From NCBI GenBank assembly GCA_039105265.1, contig JAPFFF010000038.1, positions 1,302,001 to 1,366,000 on the forward strand: DNA of 64,000 bases. Reading direction: 5' to 3'. Below, one piece after another: positions 10,701-20,399 of this stretch. A program made the position numbers and the translations under genes. Origin of the DNA: Tritrichomonas musculus (taxonomy: Eukaryota; Parabasalia; Tritrichomonadida; Tritrichomonadidae). Numbering within the stretch: the first letter of the stretch is position 1; each line of letters begins with the position of its first letter. The notes beneath the pieces were generated by a model, which was not told where the DNA came from, did not search any database, and saw only the letters and a list, made by a program, of their open reading frames with translations.

Positions 10701-11709
10701 TGGGTTTCCCTGTCCAGTGAGGTGAATAGCCAAGTTTGACTTTTTGAGGCATTTCTCGTTATTTCATAGGGACAGCAGACCGTTTTATTGAATTCAAAAA
10801 AAAATGTAAAGTTATGAATTATTTGTGAAAAAATGTCCATTAAAATCTTATGGACATTTAGCTTTTTTCCTCCTCCAATATTTTTGAATAATACAATAGA
10901 TGCAAAATTTAATAAAAATTTTGTCTTTCTTTAACAAAATAAAAAAACATTCAAAAAAATATCTACATTGAAATATTTCTAACAATTTCTATCATTTTTC
11001 AAAGTAATAAAATAAAAATATCTCAAAAAGTTTATGCTACAATCTATATTAAATTCAAAAAATAAAGAATATCTTTAACATTTCTAAATTTAATAATATA
11101 AAAAAACAATATTTTATTTTTAAAACATTATAATTCAATTATAAATATGAATTGTACTCTAAAATAAGCAGAATTGAAAAACAATTATCATTTTAATCTT
11201 TTCAAGGTAAAACTTCTTTACATGTGATATTTTCTGTCAATATTCTCTATCAGTAAATATGACCAATCGATTAATCACATTGATCTAGAATAATACAAAT
11301 AATAGAACAAAATTTATTAAAAATATAATTTCAAAAGATTATTTTAGAAATGAATTTATAAAACAAATAAAGATTGAATATAATTGGTCAAGCCAAATAA
11401 ATTGAAAGAATCATTCAATTTTTCTTAATAACAAAATAATTTTTTATTTTTTGTATATTTATACATTTTATAAATTATTATGAAAAATAATTGAATTAAA
11501 ATTCTTAATATTTATTGTGAGACTAGCCTTGATTGAATGAGTACATTCAATTTTGGATATTTTGGTCATTTTCAGAATAAAAATAAACCGTTAAATGGAC
11601 ATTTTTTCTCAAATAATTCATAACTTTACAAATATTTTGTGAATTGTTAAACCGTCTGCTGTCCATATGAAATAACGAGAAATGCCTCAAAAAGTCAAAC
11701 TTGGCTATT
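10701..11709. mobile_element. Non-autonomous element with ~125-bp inverted repeats
   Basis: Arms at about 10725-10850 and 11588-11709 are nearly identical in opposite orientation, e.g. AATAGCCAAGTTTGAC on the left, mirrored on the right. The left outer end (TGTCCAGTGA) also resembles the left end of the 9706-10230 element (TATCCAGTGA), so the two are probably related. The right terminus was not found and may be truncated. No coding frame lies in the ~730-bp AT-rich centre. Confidence 0.7.
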
Positions 11710-11760
11710 ATAAATATGATATTTATAATTGTGGGTAAAATATATATAAATATAAAGGGA

Positions 11761-12703
11761 TACAGCTCGGAATTATTACTGTTGCGTTATTTTACAGTAA
11801 TAAGCAAATAATAGAGCAATTTGAAAATTTTCAAAAATTTTTAAAAATTTAAAAATTTAAATTTTTAATATTTTTTTCAATTGTGTTCTTTAGTTGAAAA
11901 TCGTATCATTCTCTTAATTATGATAAAAAAAACTTGGATTTATTCATTTATAATTTTACTATTCTCAAAAAGTTTCATTTAATTATCATTCATTTTTATA
12001 CAAATATAAACGATCTGAGGGTCAAATATATTTGACTTTAAAAAGGCCAAAAAGTTCATATTACTGCGGTTAGCGGTTTACAGTAATAAGGTATTCAATT
12101 CAATTTTACCATAAATAGGTGAAAAAACCGCCCTTATTACTGCAGTTAGCGGTTTACAGTAATAAGAATTCAATTATTATTGACCTATTTTTTGCCTTAA
12201 AAGAGGTTATTGATTAATATTATGGTGAATATAATATTCAATATAATATTAAATTTTTTTATTTATGACTTTCTAATATTTTTTAAATGTTCACATTATT
12301 ATTAAATTAATTCATACTTTTTTACTGATTTAAAGCAAATTGAAAATTTGTATATTAAGTTTCTAAGAATTAAATAGAATCGAAAAATAATTATACAGAA
12401 AAAATTAATTAATTTTGAATTGTAATCTGAAATTTTCTATTTAGAATTTTATTTTTTGAATATTTTATTTATATTATTTTAATTATTTTGAATACTTTAT
12501 TTATTATATTTTATTAATTTTGAATGCTTTTGTTAGCATTTTAAATTATTTGTTATATTTTCTCAAAACTTAAAAGAAAGCAAAATTTTTCAAAATTTTT
12601 ATCATCAAAAATTTTTAATTTGACAATTTTAAGCAAAATCCCAAATCGCAGTCATAAGAAGACAAAAAATTGAATGGGCCTGCAGTAGTAATTCCGAGCT
12701 GTA
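11761..12703. mobile_element. Non-autonomous TIR element with 8-bp target duplication
   Basis: TACAGCTCGGAATTA at the left end is mirrored at the right end. TAAAGGGA flanks it at 11753-11760 and 12704-12711. Subterminal copies of TTACTGCxGTTAGCGG followed by TTTACAGTAATAA occur near 12060 and 12137, with a third relative at ~11778; each can fold by TTACTG/CAGTAA pairing. The 8-bp duplication suggests hAT or MULE kinship. It has no coding capacity. Confidence 0.8.
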
Positions 12704-12747
12704 TAAAGGGACAATGGTTTTTTTGTGTAGATGAATAACTATTGACT

Positions 12748-13446
12748 TAAGTGCGGAATTTTTATCCTTTTGGCACTTTTTGGATAACTTTGGATAAAAA
12801 AATTTTTTTTAGTATTCATTGAAATAGAGAAGTTTTTTGAATGTACATTCGATTAAACTTGTAAAAAAATTAGATTTAGTGTAAATATATATTTAATTTA
12901 AGAAGATATTAAAAAAAAAAATTCAATATATTAATAACTTTAATTTGAAATAACTTATATCTCAAAAAGTTATTTATTTTATTCGTCAGCTATTCAAATA
13001 TGACCGATATATTGAATTTGCAAAACATAAAAAAAGTTATAGAATTCAAAAAAATATGATCATATATTGAAATTATACCTAGAAAAAAGGCAAATTTCTT
13101 GATGGTAATATGAAAAAATGATTTTTTAAAAAGCAAAATCTTATATTTTCCTAATGTTTATTATATATTTCAGGTGGTTTAATAAAAGCTTGTTTTTTAA
13201 GGAAAAATCATTTTATTTTCAAAATATCTTCTAAAAGCAAAAGCAAATTCATTTCACTATGAATACAACATCGAAAACCGGCTTATTTTTTAATTTTTTC
13301 AAAAAATAATAATAAATATACTTTTTTTTCAAAAATATAGTTATTTTTTTTACTTTTAATATAATACGCAAGCTAAAAACAGTCTTTTTAAGCTGTCACT
13401 TTTTTTGGATAATTTTTTTGACCTAAGGATAAAAATTCCGCACTTA
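12748..13446. mobile_element. Non-autonomous TIR element with 11-bp target duplication
   Basis: TAAGTGCGGAATTTTTATCC (12748 on) is mirrored at the right end at 13446. Flanks AACTATTGACT at 12737-12747 and 13447-13457 are identical. The interior word GCTGTCACTTTTT is shared with the 9706-10230 element, which suggests one family with changing ends. The 699-bp interior has no coding frame. It sits inside a GGATTATATTGA-type tandem repeat. Confidence 0.8.
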
Positions 13447-13457
13447 AACTATTGACT

Positions 13458-13605
13458 GATATTGAATGGATTATTTGATGAATAACTATTGATTGGATTA
13501 TATTGTGTAGATTATATTAAATGGATTATATTGAGTAGATTATTTCAACTGGATTATATTGAGTGAAATGTAATTGGAATGAAATATAATTGGAATGGAT
13601 TTATA
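13458..13605. repeat. Degenerate ~25-bp tandem repeat
   Basis: Repeated forms of GGATTATATTGAGTAGATTA with small changes run for about 150 bp, and a related piece lies left of the 12748-13446 insertion, so the element landed in this array. Confidence 0.6.
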
Positions 13606-13924
13606 AAAAAATCTGACTTCTATTGAATTTTTGAATGAATGTTATTTGAATGGAATGAAATAGAATTAAGGATGAAAAGAGGGGTCAGAATTCAATTCCT
13701 CGGGACTTTTTTACTCTTAGAATAATTATTTTAAATTTATATTTTTCTATATTTAATAATTATGCATTTTCTCTTTTTTCACAGATACGATTTTTAAATA
13801 TTAAATTACCCAGAAGTGCGAGAACTAAAATAACGTATTTTTGGTTTTTAAAAAAGATTGATTTTTCAAAAAATAATTCGTTAGCCTTATGATTTTTTTA
13901 ATAAAATAAAGTATATAATTGATT

Positions 13925-14977
13925 ATATATATTATATATCAGTATCACACTATTTGAAAGTTGATACGTCGAAATTCAAATTTTACATATTTTGAAGAAT
14001 ATGCTTGAAGTTGAAATAATATTGATTATTTATTAATTTTATCATATTTTAAATAGAATTATTGATATAATCTCTAATTAATATATATATAATAATACAA
14101 ATGAGATAAATTTATTTTTGTAAAAAAATTTAAGAAAACGTAAATATCTAGCTATAATATTAATTTTATGGGGATAATTATTTTATATTAGAATTAAATT
14201 ATATTGTATGGTATTATTTTATGATTAATAGAGGTGCGAGAACTACCTTTGGTTAACCAATTTATTTCAAATTTAGATATTTATTTATACAGGTAAAATA
14301 ATGTATAATTAATGTATAATTGTTTAATTTGGTTCGCTGCGAGTAATATTATATTGATTTTAAAATTGAATATAAGAAAATAAACAATTCAAATTTTTAT
14401 TTCTAAAAAAATTAAAAAAGAGCACCAAATAATTTGTTTTTTAAGGTAATTTTTATATTTGTTTAAATAAAATTATTTAAATATTCACTTTTTTAGCTTT
14501 TGTAATCGTTGAACAATTAAAGGATTTCAATATTCGAAAATTATACAAACAAAGAATATAGCATAAAATGATATATTGTTACTAATATCAATGATATTAT
14601 TTGATAATTCATAAATTAAACTATTTCTTTGGTTAAAAATTACGATTATGAAACAAAGATTCTCAAAAATATGTTTTATTGTTGTCATTTGACATATAAC
14701 TGATATCTAATTGGAATTAAAATAATTATCCCCAAAAAATTAATATTATAGCTAGATATTTATGTTTTGTATAAATTATTTGTTAAAATAAATTTATCTC
14801 ATTTATATTATAATATTATATATATATTAATTAGAAATCATATCAATAATTCTATTTAGAATATGATGAAATGTATAAATAATCAATATTGTTTCAACTT
14901 CAATCATTATCTTCAAAATATGTAAAATATGAATTTCGACGTATGAACTTTCAAATAGTTTGATACTGATATATGAC
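13925..14977. mobile_element. Element with ~270-bp inverted repeats
   Basis: The left arm at about 13925-14195 and the right arm at about 14712-14977 are inverted copies with scattered differences, from ATATCAGTATCA at the outer end to GGGGATAATTATTTTA at the inner end. The ~500-bp centre is AT-rich with no coding frame. The word GTGCGAGAACTA occurs just outside the left arm (~13816) and again in the centre (~14233). Target duplication was not resolved in the AT-rich flanks. Divergence between arms suggests an older insertion than its neighbours. Confidence 0.65.
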
Positions 14978-15057
14978 ATATAAAAGATATTTTTACTTTT
15001 TTAAAGGTATTAACAGCATATTCACAAGCGAATGTTTACATTTTATATATATAAATA

Positions 15058-17025
15058 TAGGTGGACTCGAACTTGATCTCCTAAAAAGTCGTAAATAGGA
15101 CTTAAAGTCTAAAAAGTTTATCTCAAAAAATCATTAATTTGATTTAAAGTCTAAAAAGTTTATCTCAAAAAATCTTTAATTTAATTTTAAGTCTAAAAAG
15201 TTTATCTCAAAAAATCATTAAATTGAATTAAAGTCTAAAATATTTCATCTAATTCGTCATTAAAATATTCTATTCCCTCAAAAGTTTATCTCAAAAAGTC
15301 GCTCAATTTATAACTAACTAGAAAAACATTTATACAAAAAAATCAAATTATTATGGCTATGTCTCGAACTTTTTTGATCAAAAAATCTTTGAAATTATGA
15401 CAAATACTCTTTTTTAAAAAATCAAAAAGTCTTTTTTTTGAAATATATTTTTTTTCTTGTAGAAAAGAGATCCTTTTTCTAGGATAAAGTAGGTTATATC
15501 TCCCAAAATAACTTTTTTGGAAAATTAATTTCCATTTTACATAAAAAGGCCAATCATGAATTAATATGTATTATAGATTCTCAATTTTCTTTAAAATTGT
15601 AATAGTTTCTATACTTATTTTTAAACTTTTCTTATTAAAAATCATATAATTTATGAATAAAAGTAGCTTCGCATACTTTTTTTACTTTCAAAAAGATTGA
15701 TCTAAAAATTTCAAGTTTTTTATAAAGTAAATATGATACACTATTATAAAATAAACTTTTCATTACTCTAAAAAAAGATGAGCTATCAATGCGAAATGAA
15801 TATTCATTTTACATTTTCTAATTCTAATCTTTTATATATAAAAATTAAATTTGATATATAAATATAATATCAAAAATAGTTATTTTAAATTAATTAATCT
15901 ATTATTTTAAACAAAAATATTTTTTTATCAAGATATTAATTGATTAATAATTAAGAAATCAATCTTTTTGCACTTTTACGGTAGGCCAACGAAGCTTTTT
16001 GTCTATAGAAGATCATAAAGAAATAGAAATTCATACCATCTATAGAATATATGCTTTAACATAAGATTATTCTATGGAATTTACGTATTAAAAATAAAAT
16101 ATAATTCTTCTACAAAAATATAATATAATTATATTATTCAACATTACTATGAATCAATTCCATTTCTAAATAATAAATATGATATACATGTATTTTAGAT
16201 TGAATGAACAATAATATTAAAAGAAAGAAATTCATTTGCATATTTTAAAGTTTTTTTAATATATCTATTACGATTAATTGTAATAATAAGTACCACTTAA
16301 AAGGTTATTTTAAAGATTTTTTGATCAAAAAAGTTCGAGACATAGCCATAATAATTTGATTTTTTTGTATAAATGTTTTTCTAGTTAGTTATAAATTGAG
16401 CGACTTTTTGAGATAAACTTTTGAGGGAATAGAATATTTTAATGACGAATTAGATGAAATATTTTAGACTTTAATTCAATTTAATGATTTTTTGAGATAA
16501 ACTTTTTAGACTTAAAATTAAATTAAAGATTTTTTGAGATAAACTTTTTAGACTTTAAATCAAATTAATGATTTTTTGAGATAAACTTTTTAGACTTTAA
16601 GTCCTATTTACGACTTTTTAGGAGATCAAGTTCGAGTCCACCTATATCTATTACGATTAATTGTAATAATAAGTACCACTTAAAAGGTTATTTTAAAGAT
16701 TTTTTGATCAAAAAAGTTCGAGACATAGCCATAATAATTTGATTTTTTGGTATAAATGTTTTTCTAGTTAGTTATAAATTGAGAGACTTTTTGAGATAAA
16801 CTTTTGAGGGAATAGAATATTTTAATGACGAATTAGATGAAATTTTTTAGACTTTAATTCAATTTAATGATTTTTTGAGATAAACTTTTTAGACTTAAAA
16901 TTAAATTAAAGATTTTTTGAGATAAACTTTTTAGACTTTAAATCAAATTAATGATTTTTTGAGATAAACTTTTTAGACTTTAAGTCCTATTTACGACTTT
17001 TTAGGAGATCAAGTTCGAGTCCACC

Positions 17026-17027
<2 letters not shown>
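15058..17027. mobile_element. 1.97-kb foldback-type TIR element with 10-bp target duplication and duplicated right arm
   Basis: TAGGTGGACTCGAACTTGAT at the left end is mirrored at the right end. TATATAAATA flanks both sides (15048-15057, 17028-17037). Each arm is about 340 bp and contains three to four tandem ~43-bp subrepeats built on AGTCTAAAAAGTTTATCTC. The arms are almost identical, so the insertion is young. The ~870-bp centre has no coding frame. Long arms, subrepeats and a 10-bp duplication resemble foldback MULE-like elements. Confidence 0.85.
16261..17027. repeat. Tandem direct duplication of the right arm, 383-bp period
   Basis: The right inverted repeat of the 15058-17027 element is present twice head-to-tail. 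The first copy ends near 16644 with the terminal CCACCTA and the next starts at once with TATCTATTACGATTAATTG. The copies differ at only a few bases. The final copy keeps the target duplication. Confidence 0.85.

Positions 17028-17037
<10 letters not shown>

Positions 17038-17058
<21 letters not shown>
17038..17058. repeat. (AT)n microsatellite
   Basis: An uninterrupted AT dinucleotide run lies just left of tRNA-Leu and abuts the target duplication of the 15058-17027 element. Confidence 0.8.
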
Positions 17059-17082
17059 CAAATTATTCTAAAGGTTAGAAAG

Positions 17083-17162
17083 GGTTGTTTGGCCGAGTGG
17101 TCTAAGGCGCCAGTTTAAGGCACTGGTCCGTGAGGGCGTGGGTTCGAACCCCACAGCAACCA
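17083..17162 (+). tRNA. tRNA-Leu (anticodon AAG)
   Basis: An 80-nt type II tRNA. Acceptor stem GGTTGTT pairs with AGCAACC (one G-U), discriminator A. The D-arm region reads GGCCGAGTGG (A-box type). Anticodon stem CCAGT/ACTGG encloses loop TTAAGGC, giving AAG. The variable arm is CC-GTGA-GG, and the T-arm GTGGG-TTCGAAC-CCCAC carries the B box. No intron is present. A T-run directly after the gene is the Pol III terminator. It is identical to the minus-strand copy at 27.4 kb except for one base in the variable-arm loop. Confidence 0.96.
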
Positions 17163-17306
17163 TTTTTTTTCCCCTCCTTCTCAAATGCAAGCTCAAAAAT
17201 ATTATTTCACATCATTTATAAGATGATTTTACTTCTGTTTGATTTCAATTTTATTGCAAATTGATAAAATATGTATAATATCTTTTTTATTTATAAATAT
17301 TATTTT

Positions 17307-18557
17307 TTAAATTCTAATGTATTGTTTTTGGAAACTTTGAATATCATTTATTGCCTCTCTAATTGTCATTTTTTCATCGAAGGACTGCAGAAAGTGCTTC
17401 ATTGAGTGAAGAAGTAATCTAGACTGCCACCCATTGATTCCATTTGTGTTGTATCTATGGAAATAATGGAATTCATTGCGATCATTTCTATTATCTACAA
17501 TTTGATACGATATGATATGTGTAGCATTGAACAAGATGTCATTGTAATTTTTATCATAGATGATTATATCGCGTACCGGACTCTTTATTTTAACCATTCC
17601 AAGCTGCGAAAAGAAGCCAAGGATATCTTCTCTTTGAGGGATGTTCTCTCTAGGATTAATGATTGAATCAGGAGAATCAAAAAGTTGAGATTTCTTAATA
17701 AAAGGCTCTTTCACTTTCTTTCTTAAATCAACAAAAACTTTCCCGATTGTTTCATCACCATTAAAAACGCAGCCAGAAGGAATAATTGTGTACATGTTTG
17801 CGGTGTTCAATGTTGGCTTCGTTTTCATCTCAGGTCGCATGTCAACAACCATTGGTCCCCCTATTTTGTATATGTTGTTTTCATTCTTCTTGAATAGATC
17901 CTCCAAGGCAAGGATTCCGAGAGAGTATCCAGTTGTTATTGAGGGTGTTATGTTTGTGCACTTTTTTGTTTGTTTATTATAGTTCTTAAAACTATGTACA
18001 TCAAAAATAATCTCCCCTAAAAGCTCTGGTCCTCCAAGCTGTCCAAATCTTTTTGTGAGATGAGAGTAAATATCGAGTTCTTCGATGTATGTTTGTGGAT
18101 GTTTTCTTCTTTCTTCCAGTTCTTTTGAAAAAGTTGATGTAAAGTCAACTGGAAAAGGATTGTCATAAGTTTTAGTTTTATCTGTGATATGATCAAGAAT
18201 TCCTACAAGATATTTGCCATCTGCAAGAGAATGATTTATACGAAGTATAATGCAATCATTGCCTTTGTATACTTCTCCACATTCCTCTTCATAATTTGGT
18301 CTTGAATTATATACAACATAATTGGTTAGTGCTCTGAGATCATCAACTTTTGGAAGTTCACGAACTTTTATTTCTTTATTTCTTTTAAAGAAATATCCAT
18401 TTTCATATCTAAGATTCAGGCTAATTATTTCTTTTTTAAATTTTTCAATAATATCGGGAATAAAACTTGGGTTGTCAAATTGAATTCCAATTGTAACTGA
18501 GTTGCAAGAAGAGAGTTGGACATTTTCAAAAAGAGTTGCTTTTTGTCTTGAAAGCAT
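17307..18557 (-). CDS. HxxxD-motif acyltransferase / condensation-domain-like protein
   Basis: The frame is open from 18641, but I prefer the ATG at 18557 (416 residues, MLSRQK) because a TCATT initiator lies 24 nt upstream and the extra 28 residues are low-complexity. H109-S-L-A-D113-G is the catalytic HxxxDG motif of the CoA-dependent acyltransferase superfamily (chloramphenicol acetyltransferase, NRPS condensation, alcohol O-acetyltransferase and wax-ester relatives). A likely structural Asp-Met-Arg-Pro segment (VVDMRPEMK) follows later. The length suits a two-lobed monomer of this fold. The plant-type DFGWG motif was not seen. Substrate is unknown; transfer of an acyl group to an alcohol or amine is the family role. 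No signal peptide, so probably cytosolic. Confidence 0.75.
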   Translation of the reverse strand: MLSRQKATLFENVQLSSCNSVTIGIQFDNPSFIPDIIEKFKKEIISLNLRYENGYFFKRNKEIKVRELPKVDDLRALTNYVVYNSRPNYEEECGEVYKGNDCIILRINHSLADGKYLVGILDHITDKTKTYDNPFPVDFTSTFSKELEERRKHPQTYIEELDIYSHLTKRFGQLGGPELLGEIIFDVHSFKNYNKQTKKCTNITPSITTGYSLGILALEDLFKKNENNIYKIGGPMVVDMRPEMKTKPTLNTANMYTIIPSGCVFNGDETIGKVFVDLRKKVKEPFIKKSQLFDSPDSIINPRENIPQREDILGFFSQLGMVKIKSPVRDIIIYDKNYNDILFNATHIISYQIVDNRNDRNEFHYFHRYNTNGINGWQSRLLLHSMKHFLQSFDEKMTIREAINDIQSFQKQYIRI

Positions 18558-18578
18558 TTTTATATTGGTTGACAATTG

Positions 18579-18583
18579 AATGA
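18579..18583 (-). promoter_or_regulatory. Initiator candidate for the acyltransferase gene
   Basis: TCATT on the minus strand fits TCA-Y-W and lies 24 nt before the ATG at 18557. Another TCATT sits at about 18595-18591. Confidence 0.4.
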
Positions 18584-18659
18584 ATATAAAAATGAAATAA
18601 AAATCGTATGAATTGAATGGTTTATTTAATTCAATATTCATAGATGAGCTAAAATTTTG

Positions 18660-19049
18660 TAAAGTGTCAGAAATTAAAATTTTACGGAGGATTGGTATGA
18701 ATTTTAATTATAAATTTTTATATTTATAATTATATTTATATTTATAATTTTTAAATAATATTTACCATACATTTTTAAGATATTATTAATTTTAATCCAA
18801 TAATTTTTTGAAAGAATAATTCAAATTTTAAATTTTGAATTAAAGTTTACATTCAAAAATTATAAATATAAATATTATTTAAAAATTATAAAATTATAAA
18901 AAATTAATAATAAATAATATTAACATTATCAATAACATGATGCAATTTTAAATATGAAGCCGATTCTATTAGCCAAAATAGAGATATTTCACTAAAAAAA
19001 AATAAAAACTGAAAAAATTTAACTTTTGAAAGGGGAAAATATTTTTGTG
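18660..19049. other. Intergenic AT-rich, partly self-complementary
   Basis: Runs of ATTTATAATTTTTA-like sequence occur in both orientations (near 18705-18760 and 18850-18900), so the stretch can fold on itself. No gene is seen. Confidence 0.5.
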
Positions 19050-19437
19050 TTCTTTAATTTGTCCCTACTTAGTTTACTTATCGTTCTACTTTCTGAAGAC
19101 TCATAGAAAATTTGAATTAAAAACTCTCAATTTTTTTGTGAATAAGGTAATAATTAAAAAACTTAGTTTAGGGACAAATTATTTTTTTAAAAATACCATA
19201 TCTTTCAATTTTGAGAAGATGAGAATAAAAAAAAAAAAGAATATAAAAAAGTTATTTATTCAGGAAAAATACATTTTAAATAGCTTTGGGAGCCTTTGAG
19301 GGCTAAGCTCAATTGGTTAAGGTAATAGCGGGAGCCTCAACCTGAGATGATTGAAAGTAATTATGCCATTATACCTTAAAAAAAAATATTTAGCTTTATT
19401 TAAATTTGAGAGGACGATAAGAAGGGACAAATTAAAA
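19050..19437. repeat. Short inverted-repeat element with a tRNA-like internal segment
   Basis: TTTAATTTGTCCCT near 19051 is mirrored by AGGGACAAATTAAA near 19424, and CTTATCGT/ACGATAAG lies just inside. A direct copy of ATTAAAAAACTTAGTTTA occurs near 19154 and just past the right end. Between 19300 and 19350, GGCTAAGCTCAATTGGTTAA resembles a tRNA D-arm/A-box, but no credible B-box or cloverleaf follows. It may be a small non-autonomous element with a chance or derived tRNA-like piece. Confidence 0.35.
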
Positions 19438-19689
19438 AACTTAGTTTATCAATATTCAATTTATAATAAATTGAATGATTATGAACCAATTCAAATCAAA
19501 AAATGAAGGAAATAGAAAAATTGAATCAATTTGATAATTTTTTATTGTGGCATAATTGAATTTTAAATGAATTATCCATTCAGAGAAAAAATAACGATAA
19601 ACGATTGCTCTATAAGGACTAATAAGAGATATTAATGCAAGGAATTCATCGATAAAATAAAATAAAATAAAAAAAAACATTTTTATAGC

Positions 19690-20090
19690 ATATAATTGGA
19701 TTATATAATAATTTGTGTAGTTCTTTGTGCGTCCATTTTCAAGATATGAATTTAATAATTTTTGGTGAGTATGAATATCTTTACTTCTGAATCAAAAGTT
19801 GTAATCCTCGAAGCCAGAATTGCCACTCTTGAATGGGTGCATTTCAATCATGATTAAACAACTTCTTGATTGAATTGAGGATTTAATCGACTTTTGCGTT
19901 AGCAAATAGAAGGAATTTATTAAAGGGCATATGGAAAGTTAAAAAATCACTCTATTTATAGGGTGTTTAATAAATTTTTAGGATCTCTATCAATATCAAA
20001 GAAATTGTAAACCTATTATTATTTATGTAAAGTATAAACTATATGATTATTTATTTATATTCCAAAATTAATATATAAAAACCATACATC
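19690..20090. other. Intergenic; short coiled-coil remnant
   Basis: Around 19785-19845 (plus strand) one frame reads ESKVVILEARIATLEW, a heptad pattern like the tail-fibre-type coiled coils in the virus-like fossil to the right. It is probably an outlying scrap of the same material. Nothing else is seen. Confidence 0.35.
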
Positions 20091-20154
20091 TCAAAAAACG
20101 TTATTTTCATTACAAAAAAGAACTTTTTGAGAAAAAAATTCAAAACAAAAAGTT

Positions 20155-20325
20155 TTATGGCCTATGGCCATCGAGGGATGCAGGCCCCCCGACATAATTG
20201 GAACTTTTGCACCTTCGGCACGAAGTCCCAATTCTGCACCCCAACTCTTTCTTTTTTTTTCTCCCCCCCCCCTCTCATTCCCCACGCTGGGGGGCTCCAC
20301 AACCCTTCAAGACAAAAAAATGTAT
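20155..20325. other. GC-rich island
   Basis: About 170 bp of much higher GC than its surroundings, including ATGGCCTATGGCCAT (palindromic), a C10 run and CCCCACGCTGGGGGG. Short reading frames here on both strands are composition artefacts. It adjoins the left end of the virus-like fossil region and may have arrived with it; I could not link it to the islands at 3.4 and 4.1 kb. Confidence 0.5.
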
Positions 20326-20353
20326 CTTTAAAGTAGTATATATGAATGGCGTG

Positions 20354-20381
20354 ATTTCTTAACGTTCCGTTAAGAAATCCC
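20354..20381. repeat. Hairpin GATTTCTTAACG / CGTTAAGAAATC
   Basis: Two 12-bp complementary arms around a 3-nt centre form a near-perfect palindrome at the left margin of the virus-like fossil. Confidence 0.7.
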
Positions 20382-20399
20382 TTCCATTCAAGAAGCTGT

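Noticed and set aside
15100-15260. Possible CRISPR-like array of ~43-bp repeats
   Set aside because: Repeats are contiguous subrepeats inside a transposon arm with no distinct spacers, in a eukaryote.
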